Below, piece after piece: positions 34,430-42,967 of a stretch of 64,000 nt of DNA (within the stretch, counting starts at the first letter, position 1; the number at the start of each line of letters is the position of its first letter). The notes under the pieces were generated by a model, which saw nothing but the letters and a program-made list of their open reading frames with translations, did no database searches and was not told the DNA's origin. The DNA is from an uncultured Lachnospiraceae bacterium (GTDB taxonomy: Bacteria > Bacillota > Clostridia > Lachnospirales > Lachnospiraceae), in contig CAJTTT010000001.1 of assembly GCA_910579285.1 (NCBI GenBank), forward strand, positions 62,001-126,000. Reading direction: 5' to 3'. The translations under genes and the position numbers were made by a program.

Positions 34430-35905
34430 ATGACGAAGAAATTGGGATTTGCCGCAAAACTCGTAGGTTTTTTCGTACTCTTTGGGATCTGCTACTATGT
34501 ATACTGCAGATGGATCACACCGAAATTCTTTACGGATACGGACTGGCCGACAACGACCACCTTTGCCGGATTTTATGATCTGGACAGGGACAGCGTGGAC
34601 GTGCTTTTTCTGGGGAGCAGCCACGGGGTTACGTCGTTCTGCCCGCAGGAAGTGTACAACCAGTATGGGATTACCAGCTATAATCTGAGCAGCGACCAGC
34701 AGGGGCTGGTGACTTCCTATTACTGGCTTAAGGAGGCGCTCCGCTATCAGACGCCGAAAGCGGTGGTTCTGGAATGCTATTTCTGTTTTCCCTATATTGC
34801 AGAGGAACCGCTCAACACGGATGAAAGCTACACAAGAAAGGCCATTGACTTTATGAGATGGTCGCCTGTGAAATCGGAGGCGGTCAGAACCATCTGCGAA
34901 ATAGACGCCAACCAGGATGCGTGGAGCTACTATCTACCGCACCTGCGCTACCACGAGAGATGGCTCTGGGACAATCCGGACAGAAATGATTACACTTACC
35001 GAACAATGGCGGAACACTCCGAGCTGAAAGGGTATTCGCCCCTGCATTTCTATCTTGGCGAGAAAGGGGAAGGATTTGAACCGCACGACATGGCGGCGGC
35101 CGCAGGCTATGCGGAAATGGCCCCGCTGATGCTGGAATATCTCGATAAAATCAATGAATTATGCCGGGAAAAGGATATTTCTCTGATTCTGACGATCACG
35201 CCGGCAGTGTCGGCCAACATTGACATGTGCAATGCGGTGCAGGCTTACGCCGACCGGGAGGGATGCACCTTTATCAGCTTTAACGAGCAGAACGTTTACC
35301 GGCAGATGGGTTATCGGATGGACATAGACAACTGTGACGACGGCCACCCCAACATCTGGGGCGCGGTGAAGGTGTCCGATTATATTGGCAGCGTTCTGAG
35401 CGGGCAGTTTGGCATTGAGAGCAGAACCGCGCCGCAGTGGGAGGCGACGAGAGGGGACTATGACTTTACCCTGGATGCCTGCGAGCGGTGGCATGTGGGA
35501 GAGGTGGACGCGTATCTTTCGCTGCTGAACCATGAACAGTACACCCTTGTGATCACTTACCAGAACGACGTCTATATGCTGGAGGAAAGTACGGTCGAGG
35601 CGCTTAGAGGGCTTGGCCTGTCGGGGGATCTGGTCGGACAGGACGGCGGCAATTATCTGGCGGTGATTTCCGGCGGAAAAGTGCTGACGGAACAATTGAC
35701 CTTCGAGGAAGCCGAATATCAGGGCGCGCTGGAAGGCGGCTGCATACCGCTGTATGCGAGGAGCGGAAGGACAGAGTGGGGCGGCGGCATGACCTCCGTT
35801 TACTTTGGAGAAGAAGACTACTATTCGGAAAACAGGGGCCTGCACGTCGTTGTCTACAATAACCAGAAGAGGAAAATAGTGGATAACAGATGGTTTGAGA
35901 CCTGA
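34430..35905 (+). CDS. Membrane-anchored SGNH/AlgJ-like protein partnered with MBOAT
   Basis: 491 residues with one N-terminal membrane helix (KLVGFFVLFGICYYVY) and an extracytoplasmic part. SGNH-hydrolase marks are visible: block I LFLGSSHGVTS (candidate catalytic Ser) and block V DDGHPNIWGA with Asp and His. The last 130 residues form a separate beta-rich domain without a recognised family. It follows the MBOAT gene after 3 bp, the classic arrangement of a membrane acyltransferase with a periplasm- or surface-facing transferase such as AlgJ or AlgX. Polymer and acyl group are unknown. Confidence 0.78.
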   Translation: MTKKLGFAAKLVGFFVLFGICYYVYCRWITPKFFTDTDWPTTTTFAGFYDLDRDSVDVLFLGSSHGVTSFCPQEVYNQYGITSYNLSSDQQGLVTSYYWLKEALRYQTPKAVVLECYFCFPYIAEEPLNTDESYTRKAIDFMRWSPVKSEAVRTICEIDANQDAWSYYLPHLRYHERWLWDNPDRNDYTYRTMAEHSELKGYSPLHFYLGEKGEGFEPHDMAAAAGYAEMAPLMLEYLDKINELCREKDISLILTITPAVSANIDMCNAVQAYADREGCTFISFNEQNVYRQMGYRMDIDNCDDGHPNIWGAVKVSDYIGSVLSGQFGIESRTAPQWEATRGDYDFTLDACERWHVGEVDAYLSLLNHEQYTLVITYQNDVYMLEESTVEALRGLGLSGDLVGQDGGNYLAVISGGKVLTEQLTFEEAEYQGALEGGCIPLYARSGRTEWGGGMTSVYFGEEDYYSENRGLHVVVYNNQKRKIVDNRWFET

Positions 35906-35952
35906 GTGCGGACGGCGGAGCGGCGGTTTTTAGAAAAAAAGAAAATTTTCGC

Positions 35953-35981
35953 TTGCATTTTGGGAAAAAGTAAGGTATTCT
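35953..35981 (+). promoter_or_regulatory. Promoter of the glutamine synthetase gene
   Basis: TTGCAT (35953-35958), 17-bp spacer, TATTCT (35976-35981). Transcription would start near 35988, about 30 nt upstream of a strong leader hairpin. Confidence 0.65.
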
Positions 35982-36018
35982 TATAAACGGAAATTGTATA
36001 CAGGTATTCAGAACGATG

Positions 36019-36057
36019 GCGTTCCAAAAAAGGAGTTTTTTGGAACGCATTTTTTTG
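36019..36057 (+). promoter_or_regulatory. Intrinsic terminator in the glutamine synthetase leader (attenuator candidate)
   Basis: GCGTTCCAAAAAA (36019-36031) and TTTTTTGGAACGC (36036-36048) form a perfect 13-pair stem followed by A and eight Ts, 23 bp before the glutamine synthetase start. It lies downstream of the predicted promoter, so it should stop most transcription unless overridden. A small alternative hairpin (GAACG 36011-36015 with CGTTC 36020-36024) shares its 5' arm and could act as an antiterminator. If the predicted promoter is wrong it may merely end the SGNH transcript. Confidence 0.75.
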
Positions 36058-36080
36058 AAACTGGATGGAGGAGGATGATT

Positions 36081-38192
36081 ATGAGCAAAGCATACAATGT
36101 GGAAGAAATTTTTGCAAAGAATGTGTTTACTCTCGGTAAGATGCAGGAGCGCCTTACAAGAAACGCCTACAAAGAGGTAGTAAAAGTGATGACGGAGGGC
36201 GGCGAGCTGTCCATGAGCACTGCGAATATCGTTGCCAAGGCGATGAAGGACTGGGCGGTGGAGAACGGCGCGACACATTATACACACTGGTTTCAGCCGC
36301 TTACAGGCATTACGGCGGAAAAGCATGATGCTTTCGTATCCCACCCCGATGAAATGGGCAAGATGCTGACCGAGTTTTCGGGTAAGGAGCTGATTAAGGG
36401 CGAGCCGGATGCATCCTCCTTCCCTTCGGGCGGTTTGCGGGCGACCTTTGAGGCGAGGGGTTATACCGCATGGGATATCACTTCTCCCGCATTTTTGAAG
36501 GAGTCCGGCTGTGGGACGGTTCTGTGCATTCCGACCGCGTTCTGTTCATACACAGGCGAGGCGCTGGACAAAAAGACGCCGCTTCTGCGGTCAATGGAGG
36601 CGCTGAGCGAGCAGGCGCTGCGTATTGTGCGGCTGTTCGGCAATACAGGGGCAACCAAGGTGACCGCTTCCGTCGGCCCCGAACAGGAATATTTTCTTGT
36701 GGATAAAGATTTATATATGAAGAGGACGGATCTGATGTTTGCGGGCCGAACCCTTTTCGGCGCGCCGGCTCCCAAGGGGCAGGAGATGGAAGACCACTAC
36801 TTCGGCGTGATCAGGGAGCGCGTGGGCGCATATATGAGGGACCTCAACGAGGAGCTGTGGAAACTGGGCGTGACGGCAAAGACACAGCACAATGAGGTGG
36901 CTCCTGCACAGCATGAGCTTGCGCCGATCTATGAGACGGCAAACATTGCGGTGGATCACAACCAGATCGTCATGGAGACGATGAAACGGGTAGCTGTTAA
37001 ACATAACATGCGTTGTTTATTGCATGAAAAGCCCTATGCGGGGGTAAACGGATCGGGTAAGCACGACAACTGGTCCATCACCACGGACAATGGCGTGAAC
37101 CTCCTGGATCCCGGCGAAACGCCAAACGAGAATGTCCAGTTTCTGCTTGTGCTGGCCTGCATTATGCGGGCGGTGGACATTCATGCGGATCTGCTGCGCC
37201 AGTCTGCTTCCGATGTGGGCAACGATCACAGGCTTGGCGCAAACGAGGCGCCCCCGGCCATCATTTCCATTTTCCTCGGGGAGCAGCTTGAGGATGTGGT
37301 GACCCAGTTGATCGAGACGGGAGAGGCCACCTCCGTCAAGGAGGGCGGAAAGCTCCGCACAGGCGTGAGCACTCTGCCTGATTTCCAGAAGGACGCTACT
37401 GACAGAAACAGGACGTCGCCCTTCGCTTTCACGGGCAACAAATTTGAGTTCCGCATGGTGGGGAGCGCGGATTCCATTGCAAGTCCCAACACCACGCTGA
37501 ACGCGATTGTGGCGGAGGCTTTCTGCGAGGCGGCTGATCTCCTGGAGAAAGCGGAGAACAAGGAGCTTGCGATCCACGACCTGATCAAGAAATACATGAC
37601 CGAGCACCAGAGGATTATCTTCAACGGCAACGGCTACTCCGACGAGTGGGTGGCGGAGGCCGAAAGGCGCGGCCTGCCGAACATCAAGTCCATGATAGAG
37701 GCGGCGGGCACACTGACCACCGACAAGGCGGTGAGGCTGTTTGAGAAGTTCCATATCTTCACAAAGGTGGAGCTGGAATCCCGCGAAGAGATCATTTACG
37801 AGACCTACGCGAAATCCATTAACATAGAAGCGCTCACCATGATTGACATGGCGGGCAAACAGATCATCCCTGCGGCTATCCGCTATACAAAGGTTCTTGC
37901 GGACACCGTGAACGCGGTGAAGGCGGCGGGCGTGGACGCGTCTACGCAGGAAGCGCTTCTGCGCAGCGCCGGCGGGAAACTGACGGCCATGCAGACGGCG
38001 CTTGAGAAATTGAAAAAAGCGGAGAAAGAGGCTTCCGTGATGGCGGACGCAAAGGAGCAGGCGTTCTTCTACAAAGATACGGTGAAGGCGGCTATGGACG
38101 AACTGCGCGCCCCGGCGGATGAGCTGGAAATGATCGTAGATAAGGAATATTGGCCGATTCCGACCTACGGAGAGCTGATGTTTGAGATCTGA
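36081..38192 (+). CDS. Glutamine synthetase, class III (GlnN type)
   Basis: Makes glutamine from glutamate, ammonia and ATP. 703 residues, the length of class III enzymes (about 700, versus 450 for class I). The N-terminal extension (YNVEEIFAKNVF, ATHYTHWFQPLTG, EKHDAF) and VGPEQEYFLVD, APAQHELAPIYE, NGSGKHDNWS and ANEAPPAIIS are typical class III segments for metal, glutamate and ATP binding. ATG 36081 has the RBS GGAGGAGG; the frame is open from 35994 but that part overlaps the leader terminator. The gene is monocistronic: leader terminator before, strong terminator after. Regulation by attenuation is suggested by the leader. Confidence 0.97.
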   Translation: MSKAYNVEEIFAKNVFTLGKMQERLTRNAYKEVVKVMTEGGELSMSTANIVAKAMKDWAVENGATHYTHWFQPLTGITAEKHDAFVSHPDEMGKMLTEFSGKELIKGEPDASSFPSGGLRATFEARGYTAWDITSPAFLKESGCGTVLCIPTAFCSYTGEALDKKTPLLRSMEALSEQALRIVRLFGNTGATKVTASVGPEQEYFLVDKDLYMKRTDLMFAGRTLFGAPAPKGQEMEDHYFGVIRERVGAYMRDLNEELWKLGVTAKTQHNEVAPAQHELAPIYETANIAVDHNQIVMETMKRVAVKHNMRCLLHEKPYAGVNGSGKHDNWSITTDNGVNLLDPGETPNENVQFLLVLACIMRAVDIHADLLRQSASDVGNDHRLGANEAPPAIISIFLGEQLEDVVTQLIETGEATSVKEGGKLRTGVSTLPDFQKDATDRNRTSPFAFTGNKFEFRMVGSADSIASPNTTLNAIVAEAFCEAADLLEKAENKELAIHDLIKKYMTEHQRIIFNGNGYSDEWVAEAERRGLPNIKSMIEAAGTLTTDKAVRLFEKFHIFTKVELESREEIIYETYAKSINIEALTMIDMAGKQIIPAAIRYTKVLADTVNAVKAAGVDASTQEALLRSAGGKLTAMQTALEKLKKAEKEASVMADAKEQAFFYKDTVKAAMDELRAPADELEMIVDKEYWPIPTYGELMFEI

Positions 38193-38215
38193 TTTAAAAT
38201 TTTTTAAAAAAATTA

Positions 38216-38247
38216 GGAAAAAGGGCTTGCCAAACGGCCCTTTTTCC
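38216..38247 (+). terminator. Terminator of the glutamine synthetase gene
   Basis: GGAAAAAGGGC and GCCCTTTTTCC form a perfect 11-pair stem. It begins 24 bp after the stop codon. The -35 box of the tRNA promoter lies in its loop. Confidence 0.85.
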
Positions 38248-38255
38248 GCTATAAT
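38227..38255 (+). promoter_or_regulatory. tRNA-Gln promoter, nested in the preceding terminator
   Basis: TTGCCA (38227-38232), 17-bp spacer, perfect TATAAT (38250-38255). Transcription would start near 38262, seven bases before the mature tRNA. The -35 box and spacer share bases with the loop and 3' arm of the glutamine synthetase terminator. Confidence 0.75.
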
Positions 38256-38268
38256 CCTTAATTGTTGA

Positions 38269-38340
38269 TGGGCTATCGCCAAACGGTAAGGCAACGGACT
38301 CTGACTCCGTCATTTCAAGGTTCGAATCCTTGTAGCCCAG
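38269..38340 (+). tRNA. tRNA-Gln (anticodon CTG)
   Basis: 72-nt cloverleaf: acceptor arms TGGGCTA/TAGCCCA with discriminator G, anticodon stem ACGGA/TCCGT, loop CTCTGAC with anticodon CTG at 38301-38303 reading CAG, and T-arm CAAGG-TTCGAAT-CCTTG. No CCA is encoded. It has its own promoter and a terminator 3 bp downstream, so it is a single-gene unit. Confidence 0.97.
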
Positions 38341-38342
38341 TT

Positions 38343-38376
38343 AAAACCCTGATGAAGTCACTTCATCGGGGTTTTC
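38343..38376 (+). terminator. Terminator of the tRNA-Gln unit
   Basis: AAAACCCTGATGAAG pairs over 15 positions with CTTCATCGGGGTTTT (one G-T pair) around a three-base loop. The T-run is inside the stem end (TTTTC). Confidence 0.75.
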
Positions 38377-38424
38377 TGCACTATGCGGGACTGAGTTTTG
38401 GAAAGTTTTTTTGCGGGAGGATAT

Positions 38425-39453
38425 ATGACAGACCTGGCAGACCGCCTCATCGCGGGCGGTACACTCTCTGACGGCGAGTGGCGGTTTTTGATAGAGGGAG
38501 ACTACGACAGGCAGCTTCTGTTTGCCGAGGCGGACAGGGTGCGCAGGCGTTATTACGGGACAGATGTTTATATCAGGGGTCTGATAGAGATATCGAATTT
38601 TTGCAAAAGGGACTGCCTTTACTGCGGCATCCGCCGGAGCAATGGGAATGCGGATCGGTACAGACTTTCCGTGGAGGAGATCCTTTCCTGCTGCGGGCAG
38701 GGATACGAGCTTGGTTTTCGCACCTTCGTGCTGCAGGGCGGAGAGGATTCCTGTCACACCACAGAGTGGGTGGGGAGGACGGTCTCCCATATAAAAGAAA
38801 AATATCCTGACTGCGCGGTGACGCTCTCTCTGGGGGAACGGCCGCGGGAGGATTATGAGATTTGGTATCAGGCGGGGGCGGACCGCTATCTGTTACGGCA
38901 TGAGACGGCGTCCTGCGCTCATTACGAAAAGCTGCATCCGCCGGGACAGACATTTCTGCGCCGCATGGAATGTCTGCGGGACTTAAAGCAGATTGGTTAC
39001 CAGGCCGGGGCGGGCTTTATGGTGGGCTCCCCTTTCCAGGGAACGGAGGAGCTGATTGCGGACATGCGGTTTTTGCAGGAATTTCAGCCCCATATGGTGG
39101 GAATCGGGCCTTTTATCCCTCACCATGATACGCCCTTTGCGGGGTATCCGCAGGGGCCTCTGACGCTGACCTTAACGATGGTGGCTCTCACAAGGCTGAC
39201 ACTGCCTAAGTCGCTTATTCCGGCCACTACGGCGCTTGGCACCATACACCCCCAGGGCCGGGAACTTGGTCTGAAGGCGGGCGCCAATGTGGTCATGCCG
39301 AACCTTTCCCCGGCGGACGTGCGCGGGCAGTACAGTCTTTATGACAACAAGGTATGTACTGGGCAGGAGGCGGCCGAGGGGCTGGCGGCGCTTCGGAAGA
39401 GCGTATCCCGGGCGGGGTATCAGATCGTGGAAGGCAGAGGAGACGCCCTGTGA
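38425..39453 (+). CDS. hydE: [FeFe]-hydrogenase H-cluster maturase HydE (radical SAM)
   Basis: Radical-SAM enzyme needed to build the two-iron part of the H-cluster. 342 residues with the cluster motif Cys60-x3-Cys64-x2-Cys67 in NFCKRDCLYCGIR, then SAM-binding FVLQGGED and the TIM-barrel segments SLSLGER-like and GFMVGSPFQGTEE. ATG 38425 is chosen for the RBS GGGAGG; the frame opens earlier at 38398. First of the hydE, hydG, hydF run; hydG starts 91 bp later. No hydrogenase structural gene lies in the window. BioB or ThiH could be confused with it, but the hydG and hydF neighbours settle the call. Confidence 0.96.
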   Translation: MTDLADRLIAGGTLSDGEWRFLIEGDYDRQLLFAEADRVRRRYYGTDVYIRGLIEISNFCKRDCLYCGIRRSNGNADRYRLSVEEILSCCGQGYELGFRTFVLQGGEDSCHTTEWVGRTVSHIKEKYPDCAVTLSLGERPREDYEIWYQAGADRYLLRHETASCAHYEKLHPPGQTFLRRMECLRDLKQIGYQAGAGFMVGSPFQGTEELIADMRFLQEFQPHMVGIGPFIPHHDTPFAGYPQGPLTLTLTMVALTRLTLPKSLIPATTALGTIHPQGRELGLKAGANVVMPNLSPADVRGQYSLYDNKVCTGQEAAEGLAALRKSVSRAGYQIVEGRGDAL

Positions 39454-39544
39454 GTGCGCTCCGGCGGGCGGATCATCGGAAAGACGAAGCGTGTGGAGAA
39501 TATAAGATAACAATAGTTATTAATAATGGAAAGAAGGCAGAAAT

Positions 39545-40984
39545 ATGTACGATCCGAAATCATTGTGTGCAGATGAGTTTATCGACCATGAGGAGATTCT
39601 GGAAACGCTGGAATACGCGGAGAAAAACAAGGGTAACATGACTCTCATCCGTGAGATCCTGGACAGGGCAAGGCCCAGAAAGGAAGGAAACTCCACGGTC
39701 TGTGCGGGGCTTTCCCACAGGGAGGCTTCGGTGCTTCTGGCCTGTGAGGATCCGAAGATTCTGGAAGAGATTTATGCTCTTGCGGAGGAGATCAAGCTTG
39801 CCTATTACGGCAACCGAATTGTGATTTTCGCGCCCCTCTATCTGTCCAATTACTGTGTGAACGGCTGTGTATACTGCCCTTACCATATGAAAAATAAAAA
39901 GATCCCCAGAAAGAAGCTGACCCAGGAGGAGGTCAGGCAGGAGGTGACAGCCCTGCAGGATATGGGACATAAGCGTCTGGCGATCGAGGCGGGGGAAGAC
40001 CCGGCCAACAACCCCATTTCGTATATTCTGGAATGCATTAAGACGATCTATTCCATCAACCATAAGAATGGCGCGATCCGCCGTGTCAACGTGAACATCG
40101 CGGCCACCACGGTGGAGGAGTACCGTATGCTCAAGGAAGCGGGCATCGGCACATACATTCTCTTTCAGGAGACATACCACAAGGAAAGTTACTTAAACCT
40201 GCATCCCACCGGGCCGAAACATGATTACAATTATCATACCGAGGCTATGGACCGCGCGATGGAGGGCGGGATTGACGATGTGGGGCTTGGCGTACTCTTC
40301 GGTCTGGAACGGTATAAATATGAGTTTGCAGGGCTTCTCATGCACGCGGAGCATCTGGAGGCTGTCCACGGGGTAGGCCCCCACACGATCAGCGTGCCGC
40401 GCATCAAGCGCGCCGATGACATTGATCCCTCGGCTTTTGACAACGGCATTGACGATGAAACCTTTGCAAAGCTCTGCGCGCTGATCCGCATAGCGGTCCC
40501 CTATACGGGCATGATTATTTCCACCAGGGAGAGCCAGACGGTGCGGGAGAAAGTGATCCGTCTGGGCGTATCTCAGATTTCCGGCGCGTCCAGAACTTCT
40601 GTGGGCGGCTATACGCAGGAAGAGCGGCCTACGGATACGGAGCAGTTCGATGTGTCCGACCAGCGGACGCTGGACGAGGTCGTCAGGTGGCTGATGGAGC
40701 TCGGCTATATTCCGTCTTTCTGCACGGCGTGTTACCGGGAGGGCAGGACGGGAGACCGCTTTATGAGCCTGTGTAAGACGGGGCAGATTCAGAACTGCTG
40801 TCATCCCAACGCGCTGATGACATTGAAGGAATACCTGATGGACTACGCCTCCGAGGAGACGAAAGCCATCGGAGAGGCTTTGATCCAGGCAGAGCTTGCC
40901 AATATCCCGAGGGAACAGGTGAGAGAGACTGCCAAGGATCATCTGGCGAAGATTGAGGAAGGGATCCGGGACTTCCGGTTTTAA
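39545..40984 (+). CDS. hydG: [FeFe]-hydrogenase H-cluster maturase HydG (tyrosine lyase)
   Basis: Radical-SAM enzyme that cleaves tyrosine to give the CO and cyanide ligands of the H-cluster. 479 residues with Cys104-x3-Cys108-x2-Cys111 in NYCVNGCVYCPYH, and a C-terminal auxiliary-cluster motif near FCTACYREGRTGDRF with the further LCKTGQIQNCC, which separates HydG from ThiH. Length is typical. ATG 39545 follows AAGAAGG. hydF starts 41 bp downstream. The gene order fits a dedicated maturation operon. Confidence 0.97.
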   Translation: MYDPKSLCADEFIDHEEILETLEYAEKNKGNMTLIREILDRARPRKEGNSTVCAGLSHREASVLLACEDPKILEEIYALAEEIKLAYYGNRIVIFAPLYLSNYCVNGCVYCPYHMKNKKIPRKKLTQEEVRQEVTALQDMGHKRLAIEAGEDPANNPISYILECIKTIYSINHKNGAIRRVNVNIAATTVEEYRMLKEAGIGTYILFQETYHKESYLNLHPTGPKHDYNYHTEAMDRAMEGGIDDVGLGVLFGLERYKYEFAGLLMHAEHLEAVHGVGPHTISVPRIKRADDIDPSAFDNGIDDETFAKLCALIRIAVPYTGMIISTRESQTVREKVIRLGVSQISGASRTSVGGYTQEERPTDTEQFDVSDQRTLDEVVRWLMELGYIPSFCTACYREGRTGDRFMSLCKTGQIQNCCHPNALMTLKEYLMDYASEETKAIGEALIQAELANIPREQVRETAKDHLAKIEEGIRDFRF

Positions 40985-41025
40985 CAGGTTAGCCGCACTG
41001 TCAGGGTACAGAAAGGGAAGCGCAT

Positions 41026-42255
41026 ATGGGCATGAATAACACCCCCGCGGGGGAGCGGGTGCATATCGGGTTTTTCGGAAGGCGCAACGCGGGCAAGTCA
41101 AGTCTGCTCAATGCGGTGACAGGACAGGAGCTTGCGGTGGTGTCGGAGATCCGGGGAACCACCACAGATCCCGTTTATAAGGCGATGGAGCTTCTGCCGC
41201 TTGGGCCGGTCATGCTGATCGACACCCCCGGTTTTGACGATGAGGGGACGCTCGGGGAACAGCGTGTCAAAAAGGCGAAGCAGGTGCTCGACAAGACGGA
41301 TATCGCGGTTCTGGCGGTGGATGCGGCGGAGGGAATGACAGTCTGCGACGAGGAGCTGACAGCGCTTTTCCGGGAGCGGGAGATTCCGTTTATTATCGTG
41401 TATACGAAGACGGATGCCGCAGACACGGCTCGGAGCGCAGACACCCGGTTGGGAGAACAGAGGGAAGAAGTCAGGGATAAAAATAAGATAACGAGCGTTA
41501 TGCATGTGAGCGCCGTCACCGGGACAGGCATCCATGAACTGAAGGAACGCCTTGCCGCCATGTGCCCGGACAGGGAGGAGCGGCATCTTGTGGCGGATCT
41601 GGTAAAGCCTTTAGATATGGTGGTTCTGGTGGTGCCCATTGATTCGGCGGCGCCGAAAGGGAGACTGATCCTGCCCCAGCAGCAGGTGATACGGGATCTT
41701 TTGGAGGTTGGCGCAGTTCCCGTGGCAGTGCGGGAGTCAGAGCTTGCGGAGGCGCTTGCGAAGCTTGGGGAGAAGCCCGCGCTTGTCATTACGGACAGCC
41801 AGGCATTCGAGGAGGCAGCGGCGGTTGTGCCGGAAGATATTCCACTGACTTCCTTCTCCATTTTGATGGCGCGCTATAAAGGGTTTTTGAAGATAGCAGT
41901 GGAGGGGGTGCGGGCGATTGACAGCCTGCGCGATGGAGACCGTGTGCTGATCGCCGAAGGCTGTACGCACCACAGACAGTGTGACGATATCGGAACGGTC
42001 AAAATTCCCCGTTTCCTGAAACAATACACGGGAAAGGACATTTGTATCGAGACCGCATCGGGAACGGGATTTCCCGAAGACCTTACGCCCTATGCGCTGG
42101 TGATCCACTGCGGCGGGTGTATGCTGAATGAGCGGGAGGTCCTGCGGCGGATGCAATTCGCAAAGAGGCAGGGTGTGCCGGTTACGAACTATGGCACCGC
42201 CATTGCACAGATGAAGGGGATTTTGGAGAGGAGCATTGCACATGTACACATTTGA
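41026..42255 (+). CDS. hydF: [FeFe]-hydrogenase H-cluster maturation GTPase HydF
   Basis: GTPase and scaffold that assembles the H-cluster precursor and hands it to the hydrogenase. 409 residues: N-terminal GTPase domain with P-loop GRRNAGKSS (18-26), switch region SEIRGTTTDPV and DTPGFDDEG; a middle dimerisation domain; and a C-terminal iron-sulfur domain with the cluster ligands in CTHHRQCDD and HCGGCMLN. ATG 41026 follows GGGAAG. Its stop codon overlaps the thioesterase start by 14 bp. Confidence 0.97.
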   Translation: MGMNNTPAGERVHIGFFGRRNAGKSSLLNAVTGQELAVVSEIRGTTTDPVYKAMELLPLGPVMLIDTPGFDDEGTLGEQRVKKAKQVLDKTDIAVLAVDAAEGMTVCDEELTALFREREIPFIIVYTKTDAADTARSADTRLGEQREEVRDKNKITSVMHVSAVTGTGIHELKERLAAMCPDREERHLVADLVKPLDMVVLVVPIDSAAPKGRLILPQQQVIRDLLEVGAVPVAVRESELAEALAKLGEKPALVITDSQAFEEAAAVVPEDIPLTSFSILMARYKGFLKIAVEGVRAIDSLRDGDRVLIAEGCTHHRQCDDIGTVKIPRFLKQYTGKDICIETASGTGFPEDLTPYALVIHCGGCMLNEREVLRRMQFAKRQGVPVTNYGTAIAQMKGILERSIAHVHI

Positions 42256-42967
42256 AGGAAGAGTTCGGTACAGTGAAGTGGGGGAAGACGGCTGTCTGGG
42301 CCTGCAGTCCCTTCTGGATTATTTTCAGGACTGCTCCACATTTCACTCCGAGGATATCGGACTGGGCCTGGAATATATGGAAAAAATCGGACAGGTGTGG
42401 CTTCTGTCCGCATGGCAGATCTGCATCGGGCGGTATCCGAAGTACGGCGAACGGATTGTGGTCGGTACGGCTCCCTATGAGTTCCGCGGTTTTATGGGAC
42501 TGCGAAATTTTCTGATGAAGACAAAGGAGGGTGAGGCGCTTGCCTGGGCCAATTCCATATGGACGTTGATGGACAGGGAAAAAATGCGGCCCGTAAAGCC
42601 AAATGAGGATATGCTTGCGGGATATGTGCCGGAAGAAAAATATCCGATGGCGTATGCGCCCAGAAAGATTGCGGTGCCCGGGGACGGCCGGCAGATGGAG
42701 GCATTTACGGTGAAGCCGCACCATCTGGACACGAACCATCATGTGAATAACGGCCAGTATGTGCGTATGGCGATGGACTGCATTCCGGGCGGGTTCCGGG
42801 TAAGCCAGCTTCGCGCGGAATATAAGAGCCAGGCTGTGCTGGGGGATGAAATTTATCCTGTGGCGGCAGTGGGAGAAGGCGGGAAATTGTACACGGTTTC
42901 CCTCAACAGAAAGGACGGCGGCGCATACTGTGTAGTAGAGTGCCGGACAGAAACGGAGAAGATATGA
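42242..42967 (+). CDS. Acyl-[acyl-carrier-protein] thioesterase
   Basis: 241-residue FatA/FatB-like thioesterase that would release free fatty acids from acyl-ACP. It consists of two tandem hot-dog domains: the first with LGLQSLLDYFQDCSTFHSEDIG and the second with the active-site region HHLDTNHHVNNGQYVRMAMD, where Asn and His form the catalytic set. ATG 42242 is preferred over the TTG at 42236 because it is well spaced from GGAGAGGAG. It overlaps hydF by 14 bp and the CvfB-like gene by 4 bp (ATGA), so translation is coupled. The link to hydrogenase maturation is positional only. Confidence 0.92.
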   Translation: MYTFEGRVRYSEVGEDGCLGLQSLLDYFQDCSTFHSEDIGLGLEYMEKIGQVWLLSAWQICIGRYPKYGERIVVGTAPYEFRGFMGLRNFLMKTKEGEALAWANSIWTLMDREKMRPVKPNEDMLAGYVPEEKYPMAYAPRKIAVPGDGRQMEAFTVKPHHLDTNHHVNNGQYVRMAMDCIPGGFRVSQLRAEYKSQAVLGDEIYPVAAVGEGGKLYTVSLNRKDGGAYCVVECRTETEKI

